From contig JAIPFU010000043.1 in assembly GCA_021736505.1 (NCBI GenBank), forward strand, positions 1 through 11,156: DNA of 11,156 nt, given 5' to 3'. The stretch comes from Spirochaetia bacterium (GTDB taxonomy: Bacteria > Spirochaetota > Spirochaetia > PWKH01). The first letter of the stretch is position 1. Each line of letters opens with the position of its first letter. This document shows positions 1-5,810 of the stretch, piece by piece. A program made the translations under genes and the position numbers. Under the pieces are notes generated by a model. The model worked only from the letters and a program-made list of their open reading frames with translations, was not told where the DNA came from and made no database searches.

Positions 1-172
1 AGCTGTCGAGTTTACTGGTATTCAGCGGACCGTCGGCCTTTTTTACCTTAAGCTGCTGATCATCCTCATAGCTGAGAACTACGGCGAGTTCATATTCGAC
101 CAGCTCCCGAAGGGCGGCCAGGACTATCTCAACAGTTCTCTCAGGATTTAAAAGATACAACTGGTCTTTCAT
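1..172 (-). CDS. N-terminal fragment of a probable GAF-domain signalling protein (runs off left edge)
   Basis: The minus strand is open from an ATG at 172 to the left edge, 57 codons. A GAGGG Shine-Dalgarno sequence lies 6 bases upstream of the ATG. The visible protein begins MKDQLYLLNPERTVEIVL. A helix (about residues 9-28) is followed by two beta-like stretches (YELAVVLSY and LKVKKADGPL). That helix-strand-turn-strand pattern, with an acidic turn and a KKADGPL-like strand end, resembles the start of a GAF sensor domain. GAF domains bind small ligands or mediate contacts in histidine kinases, cyclases, phosphatases and sigma-54 activators. The output domain lies outside the window, so the type of protein cannot be given. 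The gene diverges from nothing nearby and has a plausible promoter at 234-262. The reading frame is well supported; the GAF assignment is by resemblance only. Confidence 0.6.
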   Translation of the reverse strand, partial: MKDQLYLLNPERTVEIVLAALRELVEYELAVVLSYEDDQQLKVKKADGPLNTSKLDS

Positions 173-233
173 CGTATGCCCTCACTGTTCAGTTGTTTCG
201 CTATACTCCAGTACCTTTATACAACTTATTTGG

Positions 234-262
234 TATATAATCCATTTTAGGGTGATTACCAA
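234..262 (-). promoter_or_regulatory. Candidate sigma-70 promoter for the GAF-domain gene
   Basis: On the minus strand a TTGGTA -35 box (257-262) and a TATATA -10 box (234-239) are 17 bases apart. The predicted transcription start is about 55 bases before the ATG at 172. The surroundings are AT-rich, so a chance match is possible. Confidence 0.4.
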
Positions 263-266
263 AAAA

Positions 267-495
267 GGACACTGCTTTAGCAAGCCGTAATAAAGGCGCT
301 TTAACGGGTACCGATATTTCGCGGTTATTATCACCGATATTTAGTTTATTTGCAAGTATCAGCGGATTTTCTTCGCCGGCTTACTGAATTTTCATGATAG
401 TTTACGGGAGAAAGATTTTTATTTTCACCAATTAAGCCAATGATCATTCTAAGTGTTTGCCTATTCAATTATTGGAAGAGCTCTCTTATTATGAT
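267..495 (+). repeat. Degenerate dispersed repeat, copy 1 (left end of the accessory islet)
   Basis: This segment aligns along its whole length, with small gaps, to 2613-2859 in the same orientation. The best-conserved core is TTATCACCGATATTTAGTTT followed by TTTGCAAGTATCA. Flanking matches are GACACTGCTTT at the left end, GGGTACCGATATTTCG inside, and TTATTATGAT at the right end. This copy lacks one 17-base unit containing TCACCGATATTTC that copy 2 has. Iterated TCACCGATATTT units recall the multiple terminal repeats of some insertion-sequence families such as IS21, but no transposase of that type is present. In this copy the short frame readable in copy 2 is broken by stops, so this is probably the more decayed copy. 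Confidence 0.7.
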
Positions 496-581
496 TTACC
501 CTGATTTTTCGCGAGGGAAGCCAAGAAAAGGGTGTTAAGCTATGTATTGTAATAATATAGCAAGGAACCCCTGTAGAATGT

Positions 582-945
582 TTATGTAGTGTGTACGCTC
601 ATTTTCTTCGTAGCAGCCAATATTTTCCGTATCGCTGAACGTGTGTAGACATTTATCCCGAAATCAATATCCATCGTCTCTTTTAACTTCTGAAAAATTC
701 TATCGTAATAGAGGGTCTTGAACGTGGTGCTGTTCAGTTCATCCATATTCTTTTTACGCAGAGACGTAAGGATCTGCTCACTCGAATACTCATGTCCCAG
801 TTCATGCTCAAGAATCCTCACAATCAGTGCCGTCCAGCGATTCATCCTCTTCAAGCTTCTCAAAATCAAACATAAGCTTCGCATCATTAGAGAAGTTACT
901 GATAAGCAGCAAACAATGTGTAAGAATCTCGATATTCCAGCTCCT
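582..945 (-). pseudogene. Relic of an IS1634/IS4-superfamily transposase with internal deletion
   Basis: Two minus-strand frames together read as a shortened transposase. The upstream frame (945-808) contains FDFEKLEEDESLDG, which resembles the conserved stretch before the 'YDG..aIvTSE' region of IS1634-type DDE transposases. The second frame (887-582) continues as ALIVRILEHELGHEYSSEQI and ends in a segment with the VYTRS motif. It resembles the C-terminal part, after the catalytic glutamate, of the same family. The two match segments meet near 829 in different frames. The simplest reading is an internal deletion that removed the region carrying the last catalytic residue. A TGA stands just upstream (946-948), and I see no convincing transposase sequence beyond it. 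The element cannot be active. The family call rests on motif resemblance. Confidence 0.6.
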
Positions 946-1224
946 TCATAAACCTTGTTATAATTTTACGGGAATGCAGGTTGTAAAGGCACTGATCTCG
1001 GGTATATTCTACTTGTTCGTGAGCTGGCTGCTTTATTTTTCTACTTTTCTGCCGATGGAAAGGGGTACGTAAAGGAACTCGTTGTTAGTGTCTTTTCAAA
1101 ATTGAAAAGGTTGCTGAAAATGGGTTAAAACTCTTGTTTTTTACCCGTGTTTCTGGAAAAAACACCCTAATAATTGCATCAGAACGTTTGAAATCGCTGC
1201 TGCAATTTATAAGAATGAGACGAA
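946..1224. other. Intergenic stretch with no supported gene
   Basis: I see no convincing coding sequence here. Short plus-strand frames crossing it have no ribosome binding site and low-complexity translations. It contains a near-palindrome, CTTTTCAA then AA then TTGAAAAG, at 1092-1109, and a weak hairpin at 1122-1146 listed separately. It may include unrecognisable remains of the neighbouring transposase. Confidence 0.5.
1122..1146 (-). terminator. Weak hairpin downstream of the glycosyltransferase gene
   Basis: GGGT (1122-1125) pairs with ACCC (1143-1146), and inside them an AAAAC arm pairs with GTTTT around a TCTT loop, with one mismatch and one bulge. Read on the minus strand, the stem is followed by ATTTT. 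It lies about 80 bases after the stop of the gene ending at 1225. The stem is AT-rich and imperfect, so this is only a candidate terminator. Confidence 0.25.
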
Positions 1225-2208
1225 TTAACCCTGAAGCATGCGTTTAGCAGCAGTGCGTGAAAAAGATGTTCTCAGTCCAAATTTGTGAATGAAAATTTGA
1301 TGCCAAAGTAAATTCCCCGCGTTGTTTTTTTTACGAATTTCATTAACCAGTTCGAGAAATTTTTCCCGGTGGGGCTGCATTAAAATCAGGGTCTCTTTTC
1401 GTATATCTTCCGCAGGATAATCAGTTTCTTTTAATATTTTGACAGCCTCGGCAACAGCTTTTGGATTTGGTGAAACAACTTTCATAAATTGTTGAGGAAT
1501 TAAATGATTGCGTCCGCCTAGATTTGGTGTGGTCACAATTGTAATTCCCGAAAGGAGATATTCTGTACTGACAAACATGGCACCTTCTTCGCCCGAAAGG
1601 CACAAACCGCAATATGCCTGAGCAAATGCCCGCGACACTTTTATACCGGTAATTTTTCGCTGCCATTTGGCATGCTGCAGTAGTTTCATTACCTTTTGAA
1701 AATATTCTTCTTCTTCTGATTTATGGTCGCCAATCAATTTTAACGATTGTACATCCATGGCCAGTTCATGGCGTTTAAAAGGGGTAATTCTTGCAAGATA
1801 GATGGCATCAAATTTTTTCTTTGAGTTATAAATTGGGTAACGTTTTTCGTCTAAAAAGGCATTCTGATGACAGAATTTTGCTGATAAATTTATTTGTTTG
1901 AGATTTTCTTCTTCATTTGGGGAATTTGTCAGGAAGATAAATTTTGTTCGCGGAAGTCGAGACTGGACCAATTCCATCTTTGCTTCAATTTCTTCAATGC
2001 GCTTAACGGTTTCCACATGCCAGCCAAGCTGAAAAAAAACTGTGCTATTTTCCTCTGTCGCTTCGATTTTTATTGCAATTTTTTCCAAGTTTACAAAAAA
2101 GTCGTGAAAGTAACTTATTAAAATAAATGGGTGCTTACTTATGACAAAGCAAGGGAGCTGATTACCCATTAATAAAGTTTTGAGCTTGTTTTTTAGAGTT
2201 GCGAACAT
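1225..2208 (-). CDS. GT4-like glycosyltransferase (GT-B fold)
   Basis: This 327-residue protein has features of the C-terminal, nucleotide-sugar binding half of family 4 glycosyltransferases. These are YLARITPFKRHELA (about residues 137-150, with R140 and K145 at the usual phosphate-contacting positions), GLCLSGEEGAMFVSTEYL (201-218) containing an EX7E motif (E208 and E216), and the following GITIVTTPNLGGRN. Such enzymes transfer a sugar from a nucleotide sugar to a glycan or lipid acceptor at the inner face of the membrane; donor and acceptor cannot be read here. The N-terminal half (1-130) is short and unlike standard acceptor domains. The start at 2208 has an AAGGA sequence 6 bases upstream. 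The gene stands alone, with no polysaccharide cluster around it. It is clearly AT-richer than the genes right of 3850 and is bracketed by two direct repeats, which suggests horizontal acquisition. The fold is fairly sure, the role unknown. Confidence 0.8.
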   Translation of the reverse strand: MFATLKNKLKTLLMGNQLPCFVISKHPFILISYFHDFFVNLEKIAIKIEATEENSTVFFQLGWHVETVKRIEEIEAKMELVQSRLPRTKFIFLTNSPNEEENLKQINLSAKFCHQNAFLDEKRYPIYNSKKKFDAIYLARITPFKRHELAMDVQSLKLIGDHKSEEEEYFQKVMKLLQHAKWQRKITGIKVSRAFAQAYCGLCLSGEEGAMFVSTEYLLSGITIVTTPNLGGRNHLIPQQFMKVVSPNPKAVAEAVKILKETDYPAEDIRKETLILMQPHREKFLELVNEIRKKNNAGNLLWHQIFIHKFGLRTSFSRTAAKRMLQG

Positions 2209-2612
2209 TTTCTTTCCTTTTTCTGTTGGATAAAATTATTGCTTTTTCATTATCCAGTTTGAAAGATTTTAAAATATTCAGTTTGCAGTTCGATTTGGCT
2301 TTAAAACATTGATAATTCTGGATTCTTGGAATGTTCAAATGATTCATAGATTACCAAAATCGAATCTGGATTCTTCTTAAGATAGTTTTTTAGCACTTCC
2401 ATATTTTCACAACATGGGCGCAGATAGCCTTTTTTCCCTGACCAGAATGACAAAGCTGTGATATAGCCAAAGCCATTGCCTATAATTTTCGACTTGGCAA
2501 AAGTTGGATTATTATAGCATTATAGTGGGTAAATCTGTCAAGACAGCAAGCGGGTTTGTGTTAAAATAAAGGTACTATTCAGCATAATCGCGTAGCTGAA
2601 AATTACTAGAGA
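2209..2612. other. Leader and intergenic region upstream of the glycosyltransferase gene
   Basis: This stretch of about 400 bases has one well-supported signal, the minus-strand promoter at 2511-2541, giving a leader of roughly 295 bases before the ATG at 2208. A minus-strand frame is open from about 2519 to the stop at 2301. It encodes segments such as GFGYITALSFWSGKKGY and NYLKKNPDSILVIYES, but has no start codon with a ribosome binding site; the only in-frame ATG is at 2402. It may be a remnant of an upstream coding sequence or chance. Another 61-codon frame overlaps the gene start and looks spurious. Confidence 0.4.
2511..2541 (-). promoter_or_regulatory. Candidate extended -10 promoter for the glycosyltransferase gene
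   Basis: On the minus strand a perfect TTGACA (2536-2541) is followed after 19 bases by TGCTATAAT, an extended -10 element (TATAAT at 2511-2516). The 19-base spacing is long, but the extended -10 would compensate. A second TATAAT at 2519-2524 is too close to the -35 box to pair with it. Confidence 0.5.
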
Positions 2613-2859
2613 AGAACACTGCTTTGCCATGCATCAATGGATCTTTTTCATTGGGTACCGATATTTCGGTATCACCGATATTTCGCGGTCATTATCACCG
2701 ATATTTAGTTTTTTTGCAAGTATCATCAAATATTCTTCGCCAGCTTTATGAATTACTCTAGTATGCTCTGAGAGAACGATTTTCATTTTCATTTATTAGT
2801 TTATTGACTATACCATGTATTCTATATTCCTATTATTGGTCAAACTCTATTATTATGAT
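2613..2859 (+). repeat. Degenerate dispersed repeat, copy 2 (right end of the accessory islet)
   Basis: Direct-repeat partner of 267-495, sharing the TTATCACCGATATTT core and the flanking sequences. This copy carries three iterated CCGATATTT units (about 2658-2710). On the minus strand a 52-codon frame (2792-2634) reads through the whole repeat with phrases such as EEYLMILAKKLNIGDN. It has no ribosome binding site and is broken in copy 1, so I treat it as vestigial at best. The right end of the repeat runs into the TATAAT of a promoter candidate for the downstream peroxiredoxin gene. Confidence 0.7.
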
Positions 2860-2864
2860 ATAAT
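2836..2864 (+). promoter_or_regulatory. Candidate distal promoter (P1) of the peroxiredoxin gene
   Basis: TTGGTC (2836-2841) and a perfect TATAAT (2859-2864) are 17 bases apart. The -35 box and spacer lie inside repeat copy 2. Copy 1 has TTTACC after the corresponding TTATTATGA, so it lacks the -10 box. Transcription would start near 2871, giving a leader of about 160 bases. Confidence 0.45.
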
Positions 2865-2957
2865 ATGGTGGCATAATGGTGTATGGATTAAACATTTGTT
2901 TTCCAAAAAGCCATGGTGCTGGAGCAAGTGAATGCGCCTCGTATTGAATTTTTAAAA

Positions 2958-2986
2958 TTGGCATGGAAATTGCTGTTTATTTATAA
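2958..2986 (+). promoter_or_regulatory. Candidate proximal promoter (P2) of the peroxiredoxin gene
   Basis: TTGGCA (2958-2963) and TTATAA (2981-2986) are separated by 17 bases and would start transcription near 2993, about 38 bases before the ATG. The -10 box is embedded in an inverted repeat listed separately. Confidence 0.4.
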
Positions 2987-2990
2987 ACAG
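2973..2990. promoter_or_regulatory. Inverted repeat over the P2 -10 box, candidate operator
   Basis: CTGTTTAT and ATAAACAG form a perfect 8-base inverted repeat separated by TT. It overlaps the -10 box of P2, where a bound repressor would block transcription of the peroxiredoxin gene. It has the size of a Fur/PerR-type box but does not match the PerR consensus closely. Which regulator binds, if any, is unknown. Confidence 0.4.
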
Positions 2991-3030
2991 TACATTACAT
3001 ATACAAACTTATTATTAGGAGATAATTATT

Positions 3031-3684
3031 ATGGAAGAGAAAGCTTTTAACATGCCCTTACTAGGAGATGATTTCCCTGAATTGCAGGTTTCAACTACCC
3101 ATGGCCCTATGAATATCCCTGGTGACCTGAAAGGAAACTGGTTCGTTCTGTTTAGTCATCCAGCTGACTTCACTCCAGTCTGCACCACTGAATTTGTGGC
3201 ATTTCAGAAAAGAATTGAGGAGTTTGAAAAACTTGATGTAAAACTGATCGGTATGTCAGTGGACCAGATTTTCAGTCATATTAAATGGGTTGAATGGATC
3301 AAGAATGAACTTGGTGTTGAAATAACATTTCCGATCGTTGCAGCTAACGATGCAGTGGCAAATAAACTCGGCATGCTTCATCCTGGAAAGGGAACTAATA
3401 CAGTTCGTGCGGTATTTGTTGGAGATCCGGAAGGAAAAGTACGGCTCACATTGTACTATCCCCAGGAAATCGGCAGGAATATGGACGAAGTAGTTCGAGC
3501 TGTTAAAGCTCTCATCTTGTCGGATAATCAGGGAGTTGCTGTACCCGCCGGCTGGCCGGAAAATGAACTGATTGGTGATAGAGTTATTATACCGCCTCCA
3601 TCAAGCCAGAAGGATGCAGAAAAACGACTCGATGAATATGAAGGTTTTGATTGGTGGTTCTGTCATAAGGAAGCTGATAAATAA
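3031..3684 (+). CDS. 1-Cys peroxiredoxin, Prx6 family
   Basis: A cytoplasmic thiol peroxidase that reduces hydrogen peroxide and organic hydroperoxides. The 217 residues match the length of bacterial and archaeal Prx6-type enzymes. The active-site motif [12 protein letters not shown] gives P44, T48 and the peroxidatic cysteine C51; R126 in the TVRAVFV strand is the expected active-site arginine. [15 protein letters not shown] (143-157) is the conserved dimer-interface motif, and the long C-terminal arm (about 165-217) is typical of Prx6. The arm ends DWWFCHKE with C211. Thermophilic archaeal relatives often have a second cysteine six residues earlier (C-x-DWWFC); here that position is G205. 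A strong AGGAG (3017-3021) lies 9 bases before the ATG. The gene appears monocistronic, with two promoter candidates upstream and a hairpin terminator downstream. An associated reductant gene is not seen nearby. Confidence 0.95.
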   Translation: MEEKAFNMPLLGDDFPELQVSTTHGPMNIPGDLKGNWFVLFSHPADFTPVCTTEFVAFQKRIEEFEKLDVKLIGMSVDQIFSHIKWVEWIKNELGVEITFPIVAANDAVANKLGMLHPGKGTNTVRAVFVGDPEGKVRLTLYYPQEIGRNMDEVVRAVKALILSDNQGVAVPAGWPENELIGDRVIIPPPSSQKDAEKRLDEYEGFDWWFCHKEADK

Positions 3685-3751
3685 AATTTTCTTTAAGGCA
3701 GTCCGCATTTTTACTCATACACTTCAATAATTCCTGCCTAATTACCCATGT

Positions 3752-3786
3752 GAAAACCGGACTTCATCCTCTGGAGTTCGGTTTTC
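3752..3786 (+). terminator. Rho-independent terminator of the peroxiredoxin gene
   Basis: A 14-base stem, with two G-T pairs, joins 3752-3765 (GAAAACCGGACTTC) to 3773-3786 around a 7-base loop. The outer 8 pairs are perfect, and the T-rich stretch TTTTCTGTTT follows. It lies 67 bases after the peroxiredoxin stop and ends 29 bases before the next promoter candidate. Confidence 0.75.
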
Positions 3787-3814
3787 TGTTTGCCTTCAGA
3801 CGGTTCTGCTGTAA

Positions 3815-3843
3815 TTGTTTTCTTAAGAAAAAATGTGTATATT
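3815..3843 (+). promoter_or_regulatory. Candidate promoter giving a leaderless mRNA for the phospholipase-like gene
   Basis: TTGTTT (3815-3820) and TATATT (3838-3843) are 17 bases apart. The predicted start of transcription falls at about 3850-3851, on the ATG chosen for the next gene. The spacer contains a perfect 14-base palindrome, TTTTCTTAAGAAAA (3818-3831), which could be an operator or may simply be AT-rich symmetry. Confidence 0.45.
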
Positions 3844-3850
3844 TTCGTAT

Positions 3851-4948
3851 ATGCCGTCGCACATAGCCCATACATTTTTTGGTTTTGACATTATGAAACG
3901 CCTCTCTGTCTCGGTGAAGCACCCTCAGTGGTTTATCCTAGGCTGTCAGGGGCCGGATATTTTTCTGCATAATCAGAAAAGCTTTCCCAGCGGTCTTGCT
4001 TGGGGCCGCCAACTCCATCACTGCGGGTATGGAAGCTTTGCAGCCCACCTGTGCAGCTCTTGGGAGGGTGATTCAGGCTCATATAAGGGTGAATCGGATA
4101 CCTGGAACAGGATAATAGGAAGCTGGAACGGGGAAACAGGTATTTGGAATGGGGAATCGCCTGTCCGGAACAGGGCCGCGGAGTTTGAATATATCCTTGG
4201 TTTTTTGACCCACGCAGTGCTGGACCGCATGACCCATCCCTATATCACCTACTTTTCCGGCTGGGGGAAGGGGCGCCGTTTGTGCCACGCCTTCTTTGAA
4301 AGACTTTTGGATATCGAGGTGATGAAATTGAAGGAAGGGGGCCATCCCGGTGAAACCAGTTTCGTCCAATCAATGCATTTGACGGATAAAGAGGAGCGCG
4401 GAGTCATCAGCATGCTTTCCGGGGCCTTGGAGCTGCATTTCCCGGGGGAAAAAGCGGACATAATTCCAGTGAAGACGAAAAATGCCCTGCAGGACACTTT
4501 TAGGATTCTTGAATTTACGGATTCCTGGGCGCAGGAGCGGGTGCACAGTATGCTTGAACTGGAACGTAAAAGTGGGAAAACGCGTCTGCTGGCCCTGTTC
4601 CATCCTCCGTATATACCGGAGGGGCTGGATGTGATGAATAGTCGGCAGCGGGAGTGGCGGCATCCCTGGGACGGGGAGAGGCGTTCCCGCAGCGGTTTTG
4701 CAGAACTCTACAAAGAAGCAGAAATTATCGGTGCAGAGATGCTGGAGGGCTTCTTGGATCTCTGTGCAGTTCGAGACATGCCGGAGCAGGACAAAACCAG
4801 GAGGATCGAGGAAATTGTGGGTAATGGGAGCCTCAATTCCGGATTGCCCTGTGATGCAGCAGAAAAACCGCGTTTTAGTGATCCCCTGCCCATCCCCGAG
4901 GCATTGGAAGAGCTCTATTCCTACGTCAGTCTTCAATTCGGGGATTAA
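3851..4948 (+). CDS. Zinc-dependent phospholipase C family protein with internal tandem repeats
   Basis: This 365-residue protein resembles the Zn_dep_PLPC family, named after clostridial and Bacillus phospholipase C. Members of this short cytoplasmic subgroup are largely uncharacterised. It opens MPSHIAHTFFGFDI, the usual N-terminus of the group, with H4 and H7 as likely metal ligands. Other likely ligand positions are D36 in GCQGPDIF, H56/H57 in LHHCG, H121, D125 and H129 in THAVLDRMTHPYI, and H146, E150 and D154 in HAFFERLLDIE. The frame is open 6 codons earlier to an ATG at 3833. I chose 3851 because the family start fits there and the promoter at 3815-3843 would start the mRNA at that codon; neither ATG has a Shine-Dalgarno sequence. 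Residues 73-107 are five 7-residue repeats inserted between conserved motifs. No signal peptide is seen. The 3' end overlaps the oppposing oppC end by 23 bases. Substrate unknown. Confidence 0.8.
   Translation: MPSHIAHTFFGFDIMKRLSVSVKHPQWFILGCQGPDIFLHNQKSFPSGLAWGRQLHHCGYGSFAAHLCSSWEGDSGSYKGESDTWNRIIGSWNGETGIWNGESPVRNRAAEFEYILGFLTHAVLDRMTHPYITYFSGWGKGRRLCHAFFERLLDIEVMKLKEGGHPGETSFVQSMHLTDKEERGVISMLSGALELHFPGEKADIIPVKTKNALQDTFRILEFTDSWAQERVHSMLELERKSGKTRLLALFHPPYIPEGLDVMNSRQREWRHPWDGERRSRSGFAELYKEAEIIGAEMLEGFLDLCAVRDMPEQDKTRRIEEIVGNGSLNSGLPCDAAEKPRFSDPLPIPEALEELYSYVSLQFGD
4067..4171 (+). repeat. Five in-frame 21-bp tandem repeats in the phospholipase-like gene
   Basis: The units encode GDSGSYK, GESDTWN, RIIGSWN, GETGIWN and GESPVRN, exactly 5 x 21 bases. 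The consensus is roughly G-E-S-x-x-W-N. Units 2-5 share TGGAAC/TGGAAT or CGGAAC near their 3' ends. The insertion sits between the conserved LHHCG and FLTHAVLD motifs, so it probably forms an exposed loop. Divergence between units shows that it is not a very recent expansion. Confidence 0.85.
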
Positions 4949-5780
4949 TTTTTTCCGAGAAAATATCTCCTATCAGATTGAATGAGAGTACCGTGAGGGC
5001 AATAACAATTCCAGGATATACCGCCAGGTAGGGCGAGGTGAGGATGAAGTTGCGGGCGTCCTTGAGCATGAGCCCCCAGCTGGCATTGGGGGGCTGGATT
5101 CCGAGCCCGAGGTAGGAGAGGGATGATTCGATGACGATGGATGCAGCAAAGGTAATAGCTCCCTGCACGATGAGCTTTCCCATCATATTCGGCAGGTAGT
5201 GCTTAGTAATGATTTTGTATGTGGGAGTTCCCAGCACTTTTGCAGCCTCCACGTAGCCCTCATGCTGTAAGGCCATGGTTTCTGCCCGGACGATGCGCGT
5301 GAACACGGGGCTGAAAATGATGCCCAGGGCAAGCATGACCTGAACGAGACCGTATCCCATAAAGGTGACCACGGTGAGGGCCAGGAGGATGGTGGGGAAG
5401 GCCAGCAGGCTGTCGGTGAAGAGCATCAGGGCTGATTCGATCCAGCGATTTCCCAGTCCTGCAGCCAGGCCGGTGATGAGGCCGAGAAGCATGGCCGCGC
5501 CGGCGGTGGTAAAGCCTACCAGCAGTGCCGAACGCGAGCCGTAGATTATCCTGCTGAAGACATCTCTTCCGAGATCATCCGTTCCCATCAGGTAGCCCCC
5601 CTCTCCCGGTTTCATGAACCGGTCCTGGAGGTGCTGTTCCGTGGGGTCACAGGGGGCGATCAGAGGGGCCGCCAGGGCGCTGAAAACGAGCAGTCCGATG
5701 AAAATGAGTGCTGAATAGAGAATAATATTCCTTGTGCGCTTTACATTGAACTTTACATGTAACTTTACATTGAACAGCAT
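4926..5780 (-). CDS. oppC: Peptide-type ABC transporter permease, OppC/DppC family
   Basis: The second inner-membrane subunit of the importer, 284 residues. A hydrophobic segment at about 18-40 is followed by the family motif MGTDDLGRDVFSR (65-77), then five further membrane segments (about 84-108, 115-140, 142-163, 205-225, 250-272). The EAA loop that docks on the ATPases is at about 176-198 (YVEAAKVLG, with LPN at its end), followed by SLSYLGLGIQPP, typical of the C-type permease. The start at 5780 has AAGGG close upstream with only about 3 bases of spacing and GGAG farther up, so the exact start is slightly uncertain. The N-terminus is three 4-residue repeats (FNVK, LHVK, FNVK). It is the last gene of the operon, 184 bases after oppA, with a multi-hairpin repeat in the gap. 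Its 3' end overlaps the convergent phospholipase-like gene, and no terminator is visible. Confidence 0.92.
   Translation of the reverse strand: MLFNVKLHVKFNVKRTRNIILYSALIFIGLLVFSALAAPLIAPCDPTEQHLQDRFMKPGEGGYLMGTDDLGRDVFSRIIYGSRSALLVGFTTAGAAMLLGLITGLAAGLGNRWIESALMLFTDSLLAFPTILLALTVVTFMGYGLVQVMLALGIIFSPVFTRIVRAETMALQHEGYVEAAKVLGTPTYKIITKHYLPNMMGKLIVQGAITFAASIVIESSLSYLGLGIQPPNASWGLMLKDARNFILTSPYLAVYPGIVIALTVLSFNLIGDIFSEKINPRIED
5739..5774 (-). repeat. Three 12-bp tandem repeats at the start of oppC
   Basis: On the plus strand the units are CTTTACATTGAA, CTTTACATGTAA and CTTTACATTGAA. Read as oppC codons 3-14 they give FNVK, LHVK, FNVK. The outer two units are identical. They add a basic N-terminal extension just before the first membrane segment. 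Confidence 0.9.
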
Positions 5781-5810
5781 ATCCCTTCTGAACTCCCTAT
5801 GATCCTTTTT

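Noticed and set aside
718..1072. Two plus-strand frames of 77 and 81 codons
   Set aside because: They are antisense to the transposase relic, serine- and phenylalanine-rich, and without start signals.
1092..1109. Near-palindrome CTTTTCAA-AA-TTGAAAAG
   Set aside because: It has no promoter or gene start next to it, the loop is too short for a hairpin, and such symmetry is easily expected in AT-rich DNA.
2162..2347. 61-codon minus-strand frame overlapping the glycosyltransferase start
   Set aside because: It is Lys/Asn-rich from AT-rich DNA, has no ribosome binding site, and overlaps a well-supported start.
2634..2792. 52-codon minus-strand frame within repeat copy 2
   Set aside because: It has no ribosome binding site, no recognisable domain, and is broken by stops in copy 1. 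Kept only as a note on the repeat.
3833..3850. Six extra N-terminal codons of the phospholipase-like gene
   Set aside because: The ATG at 3833 lies within the predicted promoter and lacks a Shine-Dalgarno sequence; the family N-terminus begins at 3851.
4370..4936. 188-codon minus-strand frame inside the phospholipase-like gene
   Set aside because: It is a shadow of the plus-strand gene, whose conserved metal-binding motifs are in the other frame.
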